A stretch of 64,000 nt of DNA from Thalassia testudinum. Taxonomy: Eukaryota; Streptophyta; Magnoliopsida; Alismatales; Hydrocharitaceae. The first letter of the stretch is position 1; every line of letters begins with the position of its first letter. A program made the position numbers and the translations under genes. The notes under the pieces are model-generated. The model saw only the letters and a list, made by a program, of their open reading frames with translations. It ran no database searches and had not been told where the DNA came from. This document shows, in pieces, positions 44,326-57,169 of the stretch. The stretch covers positions 31,004,501 to 31,068,500 of the forward strand of contig JAZHRO010000013.1 of the NCBI GenBank assembly GCA_037157565.1. The letters are read 5' to 3'.

Positions 44326-45703
44326 TTTCACACCCTTTGTTTACAATGAGGACATTGCAAACTTAGGCATGGGGGGTGATAAAGTGCATACATACAGAAC
44401 CAAGAAAAAATCAGAAGGACTCTCACAACTAAAATTCACATATGTCAAAAACACAAAAAAAAATTTGAAAAATTATGAAAAAGAATAAGAAAATGGAGGA
44501 GGGAGGAAATTTTGTGACCCACATAATCATAAGGAGGAGAAAAAGAGCAAAATGACAAAAAGGAGGACAAAATGAAAAAGACAAAAAGATAGTCATTAGT
44601 AAAAGATTAAGGAATTAACCGAAGTACTATATCACATTAAGAAAAGAGAAAAATGAAAGAAAAGTGCCAAGGAGACGCAAAAAGAGATTAGCAGGAACGC
44701 TGATCTTAGGCCTTATAGGCTAGACTCTTAGGCTTAAAAAAATTCACGTACCTGCTAAGATCTGGATAATCCTCAAGAGGTTGGGGAAAATGCGAAGCTT
44801 AAGTATTAAGCCTAAGGCTTAGGAAGTATTCGGCCTCGTTAACAGACCTTCTGTTTACGGGATTCGGTAACCTAAGCACCCCAATCCACACACAGTCTGG
44901 TTCAATGCGCATAACTATCAAAATCACGCAAAAAGCATTTCAATGTTCTAAAAATGTTTCCTAGATTAGGAGCAACCGATCAACACAAGTTGATTTGGAC
45001 GAGTTCCCGACGTAGAGTGGCGAGAAATTCCCTTCAAAGATGCGTAACAATATATTGTCTCCTCGATCTTGTCTCTTAGGATATTTAAATATCCTACCGG
45101 GGGCATGTAATCACTCTGCTGGTTCAGATACCATGGGCGGCATTATCACAAAATGTCGATTGCTAGGGTCTGGATTCGGCCACGGAATGCCATGGGCAGG
45201 ATTATCTCGAAATCTCGAAAGCCAGGGTTCTGGGGGTTGCCATGGGTAGTGCTATCACGAAGCATCGATTGCCAGAGACCTTTGAGGATTGATGATGGGG
45301 ACGAGGAATCTGATACAGACCGTGTTGAGAAGCCAATCTGAAGCTAGAAATAAAAAGCAAAGAGAGAGAAAACTCTCCAAACAAATAAATCTTCTATCTC
45401 TCTTACAAAAATGCACTGTAAACTAAACCTAGGCTAAAAATGTCTCAAGCACGGGTGCTTTAACCGCGGAGTCCAACAAACCCTCGGATAGTTTCTGCGG
45501 GCCTTAAAAACCTTTGCGAAGGACTGAGGCTAAAGTGGGTCAGGTCCGAATTTTGGTTGGTACTTGACTACCTCTAGGCCTATTGTCAGCATTCTTAATC
45601 TAATCAAAAGAAGAAGAAAAGCACATATCATAACTGGTGACAGAAACTCAAGGTCTAGAACAGAAGTTAAAACCTTAAAATTTTGCTAAGGGACTAGCAA
45701 AAG
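44326..45703 (+). mobile_element. LARD 3' untranslated region
   Basis: Starts with CAATGAGGACATTGCAAAC and TTAGGCATGGGGGGTGAT, a polypurine-like second copy of the 3' end signal. An A/G-rich tract follows (44400-44700) and then unique non-coding text. No gene motif. Repeated phrases 'atgccatgggcag' near 45130-45250 form a weak local repeat. Confidence 0.55.
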
Positions 45704-45718
45704 CTAGGCGTGGGGGTA
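45704..45718 (+). promoter_or_regulatory. LARD polypurine tract
   Basis: CTAGGCGTGGGGGTA directly before the 3' LTR, preceded by GGGACTAGCAAAAG as in the family-D element. Confidence 0.8.
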
Positions 45719-48522
45719 TGATGAGAGCCTCATCATGAGCCCGAACTAACTCATTTTGACCTAAAAAAGAGAATAAGAGCTCGTACATAACCTAGAGAAG
45801 GGCTTAATTCAAGGAATAAGTGTTCTGAGAAGAAAACATGAAATAAAGGTTAAAACTGTAATTTCACCTTTGCAGAACATAAATGGGACTTCTAATAGGC
45901 AAAACATAGGTCAAATGGTCTGAATAAGATAAAAAGTGGGTTGGATCAATCAGAAATGGGTAATTGTGCAATCCAAGAATTAAATGGCATTCCGTAACCC
46001 TAAAACAGACCCGCTTAATTCAACAAGGTTATGATCAGGATAAAAATTAACTAAACCCTCTAAAATTTATGAAAAAATATTCCCTAGGGTTTACAACCTT
46101 CAATTTGGCCTTTGAAACCTATTTTGACCTAGATTGGAGTCCTAGCTCATTAATTGACCTAATTTGGATTTTTGTGCAAAATGTTCAGTCAAACGTGGTC
46201 AAACCTAAAATCCAACTTACCATTGGATTCCTTAGGTCCAAATTAGGTTTGTACCAAAATTTGAACCTAAGGGGAGATCATCTTGACGTACTTTGCAAAA
46301 TAGTACACCCAATTACATTTTTGCCCCTATCTTTTGAAAACCATTGCACAGATCCCCCTAACTTCCTCGCCACTCTTACAAATAGGTCCCTCCGCCATTA
46401 ATGGGGAGAAATGCTACTCCAGCGAGGAATGGAGGGGGAGTACTCTTTGATTCCTCAGAGATCTCCCAGATTTGGAAGGGAGATTCTCTGAGAAATTCCC
46501 TTCCATCTGAGCGTGGTCCTAATCTCTGATTCGCACCCAATCTCTGGTGCATTCAACAGTTTCCATCTTCGGTGAGGTCTCTTGTGCTTGGAAGCTTGTC
46601 TTCCAAGCATAAGAGTCCCTACCGGCGACTATAAAAATGACCACCATCTCCGGCCGCATCTCTTCAGCTCGACTTGGCCAGAAATTCACCCCAATTTCAT
46701 TTTCTTCTCCTCTGGTCAAGTAGTCCAGCAAGCTCCGGTGAGCCTCCCTCCTCTTTCTAGTCGCTCTGTCACACTACTAGTAGCAGAGTTGTCCTCACCA
46801 TTCTCCTCCGCATCGCGCAACACCCACGCGAGCGCCTCCAGCCCCTTCGTCGTCGCCGCTCTCCCTCCACTGGACACCATCTTCTCCGGCGACAGCAGGT
46901 ACAGCCAGCCACCATCTCTCCCCCTTCGTCCACTTAATTAGGTTAGACTTACTCCTCTCTATCCCCTCTTCAATTCCCCTCCTTCTATTTCACAAAACAT
47001 CCCTCGACTGCCACTGTCCACCACCACCTTCTCCATCTCCGACCGACCTCTGGCGAGACACATCCACCACTCCACACTTCCACATCTCTCGCCACCAACC
47101 TCTTCACCTCCGCCATCGACCACTGAACACTTTCCACCCACTCACAGACTGCCACAAGCACTCCACGCTTCCACCGAAAAAACCCACTCACACGGTCACA
47201 GTCCGACCTAGGCACACGCGCCTAGGCCGGTCTGAGCCACGCCAACCCCCGCCTCACCTTCGTCGTGATACGGCGAAGGTTCTCCTATTGTTTGATAGAG
47301 TCGCAAGGCTACCTTTGTGTCGTGCAGGGTAGAGCTCCCGTCCACCATTAACAAGAACACCAGCTTGCTTGCCTATGAGCTCCAGGCCGCAAGCTTCAGG
47401 TTTCAAGATCCCAGGCTGCATGGGTTAAGTGTGTGAGCGAATCCAACCTAAGAGCCATAGCTGCAGACCCTTCAGCTGCGTCAATTGCGTGAAGACATCT
47501 TCCTACAGGTGCCAGCAGAAGCGGGTGGGACATTTACCCCACCTCGTGAATGCAAGAGTGCGATGTGTAACATAAATTGAATTTGTGTTTCATGTTGTTT
47601 GCCTCAAGTCACACAGGGGTGAGGTCCCTCGCCTTCACTCGCTACACCTCGTCCACGACACTCCCCCGCGGACCTGGCACCCGACCCAACAAACCTAACT
47701 AACCTAGCACTCCTCGCGCACCACACCCACGCCGATGCCTGGACCCGAGCACGCGACTGACCGGATTACCCGGCTCTGGGAGAGCGTATCAAAGAGAGAA
47801 ATGGAGAGAGAGAGACACGGGGAGGGTAAGGGGTTAGGTTTTGCTGCATTATGCAAGGAAGAAGCAGAGCTAAGGAAGGAAGAGGCGCAATAGTGAAGCT
47901 AAGGAAAAAGAAGGAAGAGGAAGGCTAAGACACTTAGCTGTGGAAAGGAAGAGGAAGGAAGGCCAAAGAGAAGAGAACATTAGAGGAGAGCTAAGGCAGA
48001 AGCCAAGGAAGAAGAAGAAGAAAGGATGAAGCCAACGGAAGGAGCAGCACTGTATAGCAGGAGGCAAAGATGACGAAGAAAAAGAAGAGCAAGGCAGAGG
48101 AAGAAGAAGGAGAAAGGCACAGTGCAGAAGAGATGGAAGAAAGCAAAAGCTAAGAAGGCAGAAGAGAAGCAACTGAAGCAGAGACAGAAAGAGAAGGAAG
48201 AAGAAGAAGAGGAGAAAGCTGCAAGGAGAAGAAAATAAGAGGCCAGCATTTAAGATGTCTGATCATAGAATTAGACATCCAACTCTTCTATTTTTGCTAT
48301 AAATTTAATTCATAAACTCTTGCATTTATATTCTGAATTAAGTTTTGAGTAATTCTAAGTGCTCAATTGCATTATTGAGATTAGTGAATAAATTCCATTT
48401 ACTCCCTGTGTTCGACCTCGGATACTTAGGTTTTCGAGTAATAAATTCTTATTTGTTTTCATCGCTTGGTCACCTATACTACAACGCAACTGACTTAAAA
48501 AGCCCGACAAAGCGTCGCAACA
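45719..48522 (+). repeat. LARD 3' LTR (family A)
   Basis: 2804 bp, same ends as the 5' LTR. TATAAAA at about 46629, box TCTGGGAGAGC at about 47774, purine tract 47860-48245, well-kept U5 box CTCCCTGTGTTCGACCTC at about 48402. It retains about 40 bases of U5 (around 48450-48490) that are missing from the 5' LTR, and lacks the U3 hairpin. Confidence 0.9.
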
Positions 48523-48527
48523 ATGGT

Positions 48528-48829
48528 GCATGGCATGGGGGAGGTGTAGGGGCATGGTGGGGTTTTTTTGTCATTAAAACCCCTCAAAACTAAAATACTC
48601 CCTACAGAAAATTATTTTGGTGCATAGAAATCATGATAAGGCCCTTAAAGTTCAAAAAAAAATCAAACGATCCTTGGAAAGGGTCATTTCACTTGCATCC
48701 CCAAGAGAGGATGGGGAGAGCGGTGATGTGACAAAGGAGCATAACTTGTTGGGGATGTTAAGTGTGGGGAAGGACGGGTGGACAGGCCACGCTGCTAGAG
48801 GTGGCGAGTAGTCAATTGGTTAAACTTAT
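48528..48829. other. Spacer, no gene seen
   Basis: Continues the target of the LARD. No repeat family or coding motif is recognised; possibly low-copy DNA. Confidence 0.4.
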
Positions 48830-49163
48830 GGTCCTATTTGGTAGAAGTTTAAAGTTTAAGACTAGGTCAAGTTTAGGAAATCTTAAAAAGTGATAAGTGG
48901 AGGGTTAGTGGGTGTGGATGTGATAGTTGAGTTAATATGTTATTATTAGTTTTTATTTTTATTTGTATTGAGAGTTGATTAGTAGTATAAATGTGATAGG
49001 TGGATGTGATAGGCAAGAGTGAGTTAGTAAGGATAGATATGATCGGCACAAAGTAGAGGTGTGATAGGTGAGGAATAAAACATTTTTACGATTCATGCTC
49101 TATTCATTTTACTCTTGACACGTAGGATAAAATCTTCCTTTAAACCTCTACCAAACAATGACC
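48830..49163. mobile_element. MITE-like element with about 26-base inverted ends
   Basis: Ends GGTCCTATTTGGTAGAAGTT and (reversed) GGTCATTGTTTGGTAGAGGT are similar over about 26 bases including TTTAAAG. 334 bp, non-coding. A clear target duplication was not found, so the superfamily is open. Confidence 0.5.
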
Positions 49164-49841
49164 TAAAAGCGTGGGAAGTAGTATTTGGGGGGTAGTGATT
49201 GACGTCCAGCATATGGGTGTCATAAGGTAGATGTTGCATCAACAACTATTACTGGAAAAGAAGATAGCTATGTACTCAAAAATTATAAGAGTGGGGAAGA
49301 TTCATTATTATGAATCAATCAATACCCTGTGTGGCTCCTCCAACCAGCTATCTTACACACCATGTCTAATTCAGGTTGAACTCCAAGTTTTGCCCCTCCC
49401 TCCCTTCTTTCATGGTAGTACTTTTATAAATCCAGTACAGTTTATGCCCTTTGTGAATTCTATTTGAATTGGTTCTTCTTTGTCCGATCAAAAAACTAAG
49501 GGCAGAGAAGTTAACCAAGATTTGTGGTAGATTTACGAAGTTATATCCTTTAAAGAAGATTCCAACCAAGGAAAAGTAGCCTATTATTATAATATGTAAA
49601 CAGATTTTCTACCCAAAATGGCACTTAGCTCACGGTAAAGCAAATCACAAGTATTTTAATTTATTTGAATGTCATGTTGATAAAGTAAAAGCACATTTGT
49701 CTGATTCAGAACTTTGATTTTGCAATAAGAGAGGAGAGCAAAGGGGAAATGTTTAACTGAAAAAGGAGGCTTAGGAAGGGTAGCTGATTTTAGTCACCCA
49801 ATGATGTGGGGGTAAAAAGTGTCTTCAGATCCAAAACTTCG
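49164..49841. other. Unassigned segment, possible LINE tail
   Basis: No coding frame of note. The text TTCTTCTTTGTCCGATCAAAAAA near 49470-49495 resembles 3' ends of plant L1-type LINEs, but no reverse-transcriptase sequence is present. Weak. Confidence 0.3.
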
Positions 49842-50307
49842 CATCTGACCCTGCAAAGAATCCGACTACCCGAACTTGGGGTATACAAGCGGAGCTAACA
49901 CCTCGTACTGCCTGAGACCAGCCAAGTCCCAGTCAATGCAAGCCCGATCTGCTAAAAGATCCTGCGCAACAAGGGCAGAAGATACAAAATGATGGGCTCA
50001 ACCACTTGTACCTTGACAGCTACCATGTAGCTCGACAAATAGAGGTATCAGAGCCTATCAATGAGAGTTATCCCCATCTGACCCTGCAAAGAATCCGACT
50101 ACCCGAACTTGGGGTATACAAGCGGAGCTAACACCTCGTACTGCCTGAGACCAGCCAAGTCCCAGTCAATGCAAGCCCGATCTGCTAAAAGATCCTGCGC
50201 AACAAGGGCAGAAGATACAAAATGATGGGCTCAACCACTTGCACCTTGACAGCTACCATGTAGCTCGACAAATAGAGGTATCAGAGCCTATCAATGAGAG
50301 TTATCCC
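49842..50307. repeat. 233-bp tandem duplication with primer-site-like sequence
   Basis: Two almost identical copies starting CATCTGACCCTGC at 49842 and 50075; I see one difference (TTGTACC/TTGCACC). Each ends with GAGGTATCAGAGCC, close to the initiator-Met primer site TGGTATCAGAGC. Confidence 0.85.
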
Positions 50308-50817
50308 CATATTATAAATAAAGAGGGAGCCCTCCGAGAGAAGGGGAATCCTCCCAGAGAGAGGGAGAGAGATCATGTAATATCGCTAAACCACCATATT
50401 AGTAGTGCATAGTTGGGAGTCCTATCCTCCCCCCAGACGTACACCCCTCGCAATGGAACTGGGTCACCAAACCCCTGTCTCTCTTTGTGTGTGCTTGATT
50501 TTCGCTCCATCTCCCTACGAGACAGATGATCAATGGCTAAGTAGAACCTCCCACACTAATAAATCTTTTGGTAGGCCTTCCGAGGCTCATCAAATGGCTC
50601 CGTTTATCGGAAGCATCAACAAAAGACTTGTCACACTATAAAGCATCCGATCGCAGGGAGCAAGAGCCCCTCGGGTGCCCTACTACGACCCCCATGAGTG
50701 AGAGCTTCTGCGGTGGTCGTAACCACCTGCGATCCCACTCGCAGCCTTCCTCCCTTTGAAGGAGCCCAGTTGGGGTGCAATGTCTACACACCCTGGCGAC
50801 CCTGAATGGTTCCCCGA
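50308..50817 (+). mobile_element. GC-rich repeat G, piece 1 (LTR-like)
   Basis: Begins with TATAAATA (50313) and GAGGGAGCCCTCCGAGAG, then text like the R/U5 of an LTR (TGTCTCTCTTTGTGTGTGC at about 50480), then GC-rich DNA to the family-A insertion. No gene. Family not identified. Confidence 0.4.
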
Positions 50818-53465
50818 TGTTAAACGTGCGAAATCAATCTTTAAAATACTTCGTCATAATATAGTCAAAATCACATAAAAACAAATACAATTTATATTCG
50901 AATTTGAAGTCCGATGTCAAATGCAGGGAACAAGTAGCAACTAATCTCAAGATAACAATTTCAACACAAGATAAGAAATTTGTAACAAAACTCCAAGCAA
51001 TAATGATATATAAATGAAGGCAAATGTCAACAGTGCAAAAAAAAGGGTAAAATGGTAATTTTATTTACCAATTACCCTAATTACAACAATAGCAAATATT
51101 TGAATAATATCAAACACTTTAAATCCATGCAAGCTCAAGTGCACAGTGCACTGTGACAAACAGATCAGGCGATGGAGCTTCCAATAAGACGGCTTAAATG
51201 CTTCTTTGCTACAGTGCAAAGGCACTATTCTCTTCTTCTCCTTTGGCTTCTTCTTCTTGTCTTCTCCCTCTTCTTCTTTTTCTCTTCTCATGCCCAAGGG
51301 AAGGCACAGCACAAAGGCACGGTTGCCTTGTAGAGACTAAGTGTTGAACTCCCTCTTTGAAAAGCAACCCCCCCACCTCCTCTCTTTCACCTCTTTCTCA
51401 TCTCTTTTCAGGTAACTGGGCATATAATCAAGTATTCAGGGATCCGGTTGACCAGGCTTGCAGGCGTGGGATCGTAAGCGAGGAGTGCGCTAGGTGGGTA
51501 TACGGGTATGTGGGTGAGGGTGTGCTGAGCGCATGAAGGGGACCTGAGCCCCGTGTTCTTGGGCGATAGGGTAGAAACAGAAATTCCTTTTATGCGTGCA
51601 TGAAGCTTTTAATGTCCACGATGTGGGACTATCCTATCCCTTGTCCTTCGTGCAAGCAGCAGCTGGATGATGCGTTCAATTAAGGCAGCAGGAACACTTG
51701 ATGGTTCTAATTGAGGACCTAGATCGTTTCCAGGGTGAATTCCCATATGCTTTGACCGAAGACCTGGAGCGAGAACCGCAAGAACATGACGTTAAGCTCT
51801 TCGAAGGAGCTTCAACAATGGTAGCGGCAACCTGTGGCCTGAAAACATGAATAAGGCCTCTCGGCAACATCAGAGCAATTCAGAACCTTCACCGTGGAAT
51901 GGCGAGTGTGCATGTAGTGGCGAGAGGGCGAGTGTGGAGGTTTGACGACCTCAGGAGAGTGGTGCGGAGGAGGTGTTGTCTGGTGTGGCGAATAAGCAGC
52001 CAAACCCCTCAATTTCTTAAGGGGTTTTGGTCGACGGGTCAAGGTGATGGTGTGGAGCTCAAGAGTGGGAGGTTTGGTGGGTTGTAGTGGACGCTAGGGC
52101 TCGTTGGAGGTACACCGACAAGGTGGAAGACGGAGGCGTGGATGGCGTAGGAGTGGTCGAAATGGCAAAGTAGTAGCATGATGATAAGGAGATGAGGATA
52201 AGGAGTCGAGGAGACTAAGTAGCGAACGAAAGGGGACGGAGGAGTCACTGGGTCTGGTATGGCTAGTACCGGAGAAGGAAAGTGCTCTGGAGGTAGATAA
52301 CGACGACGATGGAGGGGTAGAGAGCACCTTGCCGGTATTGCGAGGTGCGAAAAGACGTGGGGAAGAAGAACCGACCGCCTATCGTACGTGGCAGCCGGCG
52401 AAGATGCCAGAGGTGGAGAGTTGCCGGAGGGAGGTGGAGCAAGCCATAGGTTGGAGGAAGAAGAAGTGTTTTTGGCTCTATTTCTCACTAAGGAGGTGGA
52501 GAATGTCATAGGTGATCTTTTATAAGGCTTAGGAGAGCTTAAAGAACATGAAACAAGCTCCGTAGCTTGCTTGGGATTCAAGAAGAATCCTAATGATTTT
52601 GTGGGTTTGCACACACGAATCAAAGGGAGTTAGGAGTCAAAATTGATCCCAATAGGTTTCCCTAGGAGTGAACATCAATCCCACCAAATTTGGTGGGATT
52701 TAATTGAGGTTTAAGTAGGATTTCATTTGGTCAAAGCTCGTCTGGAGGTTGGTTGACCTTTAATGGCGGCAAGGACTAAATTACGAAGAAGTTGAAGAAG
52801 TTGGGGGCCTTTTTGCAAAGATTTCAAAAGCTGATGGGCTATTTGAGAGAACAAGAGTCAGACTTGGACCAAAATGCAAACTAGGTAAAAATGATCTCAG
52901 ATTGGGCCCAAATTTTGGTACAAATCTAATTTGGTCCCAAAGAATATAATGGTCAAGTTGGATTTTATTTTTGACCAAGTTTGATTGGGTAATTTATGCA
53001 AAATCCTAAATTAGGGCAATTGTCTGTCTGAGACTCTGTTTTACGTCAAATTGAGTTCAGATTGTCAAATCAAAGGTAACAAACCTTAGAGAATATTTTT
53101 ATATGATTTTTAGAAGGTTTAGGTGAATTTATCCTGACTAAAACCTCAATTAATTAAGCGGTTATATTTTTAGGGTTTCAAATGTCCATTAATTCTTAAA
53201 ATGCGTGAAAAACCTATTTCATTCTATATGGACCTACTTATTAGTCATTAATGACCATATGACCTTTAATAAACCCCTGAAATACCTCATGGTTCTTCTG
53301 TATTTATGGAATGCTATTAATTTTGCACAAATAATGTTGTATTCTTCTCTTCTTTTCAAAATAGGATAATATGCTCTTAAGACCTTCTGATGGATATGTA
53401 GAAGCAGTTATCAACCTTTTTAGACTAAATTGAGCTAGTTAAGGCTCATGATGGTGTTCCCTTCA
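50818..53465 (-). repeat. Solo LTR, family A, minus strand
   Basis: 2648 bp with perfect target duplication CCCGA (50813-50817 and 53466-53470). Tip on the minus strand TGAAGG-GAACA-CCATCA, with one unpaired position; end ...GCACGTTTAACA. A purine tract in its sense strand lies at 51190-51420. The GC-rich target continues on both sides. The 194-codon minus-strand frame at 52039-52623 lies in U3/R and is not a gene. Confidence 0.85.
52518..52593 (-). promoter_or_regulatory. Core promoter of minus family-A solo LTR
   Basis: TATAAAA on the minus strand (52518-52524). The hairpin TTGGGATTC/GAATCCTAA with loop AAGAA (52571-52593, plus strand, one wobble) is 47 bases upstream in the LTR sense. A second short stem CAAGCT/AGCTTG lies between them. 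Confidence 0.55.
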
Positions 53466-53470
53466 CCCGA

Positions 53471-53987
53471 GGACCCCCAAGCTGGACCATCCTTCCCGAA
53501 GGCGCGGCCCGATCAAGAGGAATCGGGAGCTAAGTCCTGCCATCCTAGATACACGCCCATGCTCATGCCGCCTGCCCACATGGGAATGAAAGAATGGAGG
53601 TCCCCCGTTGGAGGCACCTAGAACTCCAAGGCCCAGCACGAAAGAATGGAAGGCCCTACCTCATGCATCACTACCCGAGGAGTAATCCTCGAGGTAAGCC
53701 AACGCTAGGCCATCCCAAGGGAAGTTCCCACCGGGCTCCTCCAGTAGGGCACACCCAGCGAGGGCCTGCGTGCGGATCGTTCCTTGGCTAGCAGCACAAC
53801 CCCCCCCCCCCCCCCCCCCCCGAGGGTGTAAAGAGCAGGTCCCGGGAGTGCTTCACCAAGCACTCGGGGACTGGGGGCAACCCCAAGAGGCTATTGGGAA
53901 TCGAGCAGCCGTGGATCGAGCCCACCTAGTCCTACCTAGTTTGGCTCGAGGCTTGACACCATGACGAGGGAAGCCCCGTGGGGTGAC
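53471..53987. mobile_element. GC-rich repeat G, piece 2
   Basis: Continues piece 1 once the family-A LTR is removed. It has a short repeated phrase (GAAAGAATGGA at about 53587 and 53640). No gene motif. Confidence 0.4.
53800..53821. repeat. Poly-C run (22 bases)
   Basis: Twenty-two consecutive C on the plus strand inside GC-rich DNA. The true length is uncertain because such runs are hard to sequence. Confidence 0.8.
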
Positions 53988-54673
53988 TGATGAGAGACAC
54001 ATTATGGCTCTTAAATACCCGTAATTAACTAGTTGCTCTAGTTAATTAGCAAAGAATATGCTTTATTAGGGTTTAATTATAATATAAGGGACAAAATGCT
54101 AAGGACTGCAAAAATAAGCTAAAAATACTAAATTAAACATCAATTTATATTATTAATAATTTAATTAGTAATTTAGACTCAAATATTAAGTATTTAGCTA
54201 CTTATTTAATATTTAATTTAACATTAGTAGTATTTAACGCTAAGTATGTAATTAACTTAAGTAATTTAATCAATTTAATAGATAAAGCTAAAAAGGTCAA
54301 AAATGTAAATTCAAGGCATATATATATTATTTATCTAATTTATAATTATATATAAAAAGTTGAAAAGAATTAAATTAAAAAAAGCCTTAAAATGCCTCAG
54401 TTTACGTTTAGGACCTTAGGATTCCTCACAATTGAGTCCTTTTATTCACTTTTAGGTCCTTAAGTTTATTTGCAAATGGGTCCCTATGAACACGTCTTCT
54501 TCTTCCTCTTCTTCATCAATGTCTAGACGACTCTCGTAAGTCGGTCACCACACCTTCTGATCACCGCCCATCTCTCGTCAAAACACCTCCGCCCAAGCTG
54601 CTGAGCTTCGGCTCACTCTCTCCTTTCCATCCAACGGTGCGAATTGTGCATAAATCCTAATTAGGTTAGGTGA

Positions 54674-54776
54674 ATAACTTCACCGGCGTCGAAGACGACG
54701 CCAGTGGTTATCATGAACCTAGACCTTCTAGTGTCCAGGTACAGCCTCCTCTACCACCACCGCAACCTATAAATAG
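54674..54776 (+). promoter_or_regulatory. B2 core promoter: hairpin plus TATA box
   Basis: ATAAC(tt)CACCGGCGTC pairs with GACGCCAGTGGTTAT around GAAGAC (54675-54711) with one mismatch and a small bulge. TATAAATA follows at 54769-54776, 58 bases later. Confidence 0.65.
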
Positions 54777-57169
54777 CTATCCACCCCTCCGATTTCAAAG
54801 ATCGACTCCCTTCTCTCTTCCCCCACCGTAGTCGACGATAGGCTATTCTTCTTCAACTTCCGATGACCTCTCACCTCTCCTTCAGAGCGTCTCCACCAGA
54901 GGCAATTACCTCCCTCACCTCCTCTTCCTCTCCCACTGCTGTGACAGGGCTTGGGAGCGCACCGCCCCTCCCTCCTCTCCGTTTCCTTTCTCGCCAAAGC
55001 TCTATCTCCAACCTTCTGATTTCATCCTCTGTCACGACACCTCGACGGAGATTCCTCCTCCTCCCTTCGTCCAGGTAACAGTAAACTAGGTAAGATTTAG
55101 TTTAGGATAGTTAAGTAGTTAGATTAGCATAGATTTAGCCTAGCTTCAGTCTTCCTTCTCCGACTCTAATGAGGCCAAGTTCGACCTCGCTGGACTTCGA
55201 TTCATTGTTTCATGCATCTGATCACTTATCTCACCTTTCCACAATCACAATCCACTTCTTTCCTCACCGTTTTATCAGCTGACACGCTTAATTCACTTTC
55301 ACCTTCACTGGTGACTCCGCTGTCCACGGCGGAGGTCTCCGAGCTTAGATCACATTCATTGGGGCCCTCCATCGCCTATACATCACTTAAGGGCCCCATT
55401 CGACCTTATAATTAGTTAAATAATCATCTATATAGAAAACGTCCAAATTTCCTTCAATTTCTAAGCTTGTTGTCAATAGCAAGCTTAGAGGAGTATTTTC
55501 ACTTAATTTGCCACCTATACATCATCACCGTACTCCGTTAATAAATTTCCCTCACTCAATTGAGTGAGAGGAGTTGATCCGAGTTCCAGCGAACTCAGAT
55601 TGCGTTTATACTAAATTCGAAGCATATCCCCTGATTTCTTCTTTAATTGCTCTAATTGTTGAGCTCCTAAGGTTCCTTGTGAACTTAGGAGACTTTTGAG
55701 ACCATCTATGGTTTGTGTCACGGAATTTTGAATTCCAGTACTTCAATTCTGAACTCACTGGAGCTCCGATGATCTCCAATGAGTCAAATTTCAGCTCCAG
55801 TCCTTTAAAGCTTCTCAAAAGCTCCAGAATGATCTTATAATGTTTCAGAATCAAGAATTAGCGAATCAATTTGTGTTTGGATGATTAGAAACCTCCCTTG
55901 ATCATCATCTTCTCCAACTCCGACGGAATTGGAGAGACTAATTCCGTTAGGTTTCTAACAAATTGATTGGTCAAACAGCTTTCGCAGATTGTTAGGAGTT
56001 TGTTACAAGTCTTGATGAGGTCACAGAATGCTTAAAATCCTTTGTCGAACACATGCATCTTTCATCTTAGGTGACAATGCCTGAGGGTGTTTCCAGACTT
56101 GACAAAACACAATTCTAAGGTGCCAAGCAAATTCCTGAGGTTGAATTAAGTTGATCCAGGATTTGAATTGAACCTATTAGGCCTTAGAATAGAAAGTCAA
56201 CTTTTGAACCAGTTAGGTCAAAATTGAGCTAAAGTTGGTGAATTAGAGGTTAATTTTCTGATTGAACGAGTTGATTTAGTTCCTTGAAATAATTAGAGTT
56301 CAGTTAGGGTGATTTAATCATGTTTTGATGAGGTTTAATAAAAAAATCACTCTTCTGAGCAGTTTGGATCATTTTCAAACCCAACGCTATTCTTCAGTGT
56401 TCTTGGCTAGTTTCTAACCTAATTCCTGGACAGATTAGTCTTTATTATCTTCCTGAATTGGTTTAGAGCTCTTCTCAACACTTTTACCTCTCTGTAGAGT
56501 AATTTCGAGCTCAAATCCGAGCTCTGTGCTTCCAGAACGAAGCTCATTAGCTTCTGCTTCTCCCTGAGACCTCTTCAGGCTCTCCTTCCTCACTTAAATG
56601 TTGCGGAACACATCACTGAAGATGCTTAGGACTTCAATTGGGAACAAATACCTCTCTGCAGGTTATTAGACCTGAATCCTTCTCTCTGCAATGCCATTTC
56701 ACCATGGCGAAACTCCTAAGTTCGTCCATCAAATCAATGGACCAGTTGAGATCCAAACACCAAATTGGTGATTTAATTGTGTAGAAAAAGCATCTGATTA
56801 GCTCTTGAACGATCCTTTGCTCGACCAATTTGGCCCAGCGGTTCGTTGGGAATCTTCAAGTGAAGATCATCCTAGAGCTATTGTAGATAGTCCCACATCC
56901 GGAACCGAAGGTGTTGCAGCGTGCTATATTACCAAACCTTGCGCATGACAGCTCAGTCATCAGCGCAAAGAGCAAAGAAATCTCATGAGCTTAGAGTGGG
57001 TGAGTGCGTGTGCACGTGCCTGGGTATGTGTGTGTGCAGGTGCGTGCTTGTGGGCCCGTGTGGGCATGGGTATGAGCGAGCCTGATTGGGCCCAGTACTG
57101 TGCATGATTTGAAATGAACTAAAATCCACGAATTAAGTAACTAGGCACAGGCCTAGTAGGGTTTGATCC

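Larger units (their letters stand above)
38158..48522 (+). mobile_element. Complete non-autonomous LTR retrotransposon (LARD)
   Basis: 10,365 bp bounded by the perfect target duplication ATGGT (38153-38157 and 48523-48527). Two family-A LTRs flank a 4769-bp internal region with primer site, leader, one broken acidic reading frame, the conserved post-coding box and a polypurine tract. No gag, protease, reverse transcriptase, RNase H or integrase motif is visible, so it would need proteins from an autonomous element. E1 shares its LTR family and leader and is the best candidate partner type. A hand count of the first 315 bases of the LTRs gives about 25 differences (about 8%), so the insertion is not recent. 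Confidence 0.85.

Noticed and set aside
49470..49495. LINE 3' end
   Set aside because: Only a short T-rich phrase and six A; no reverse-transcriptase remnants or duplication, so not called as a LINE.
52039..52623. 194-codon minus-strand frame
   Set aside because: In U3/R of a solo LTR across its TATA box; Pro/Ser-rich, no motif.
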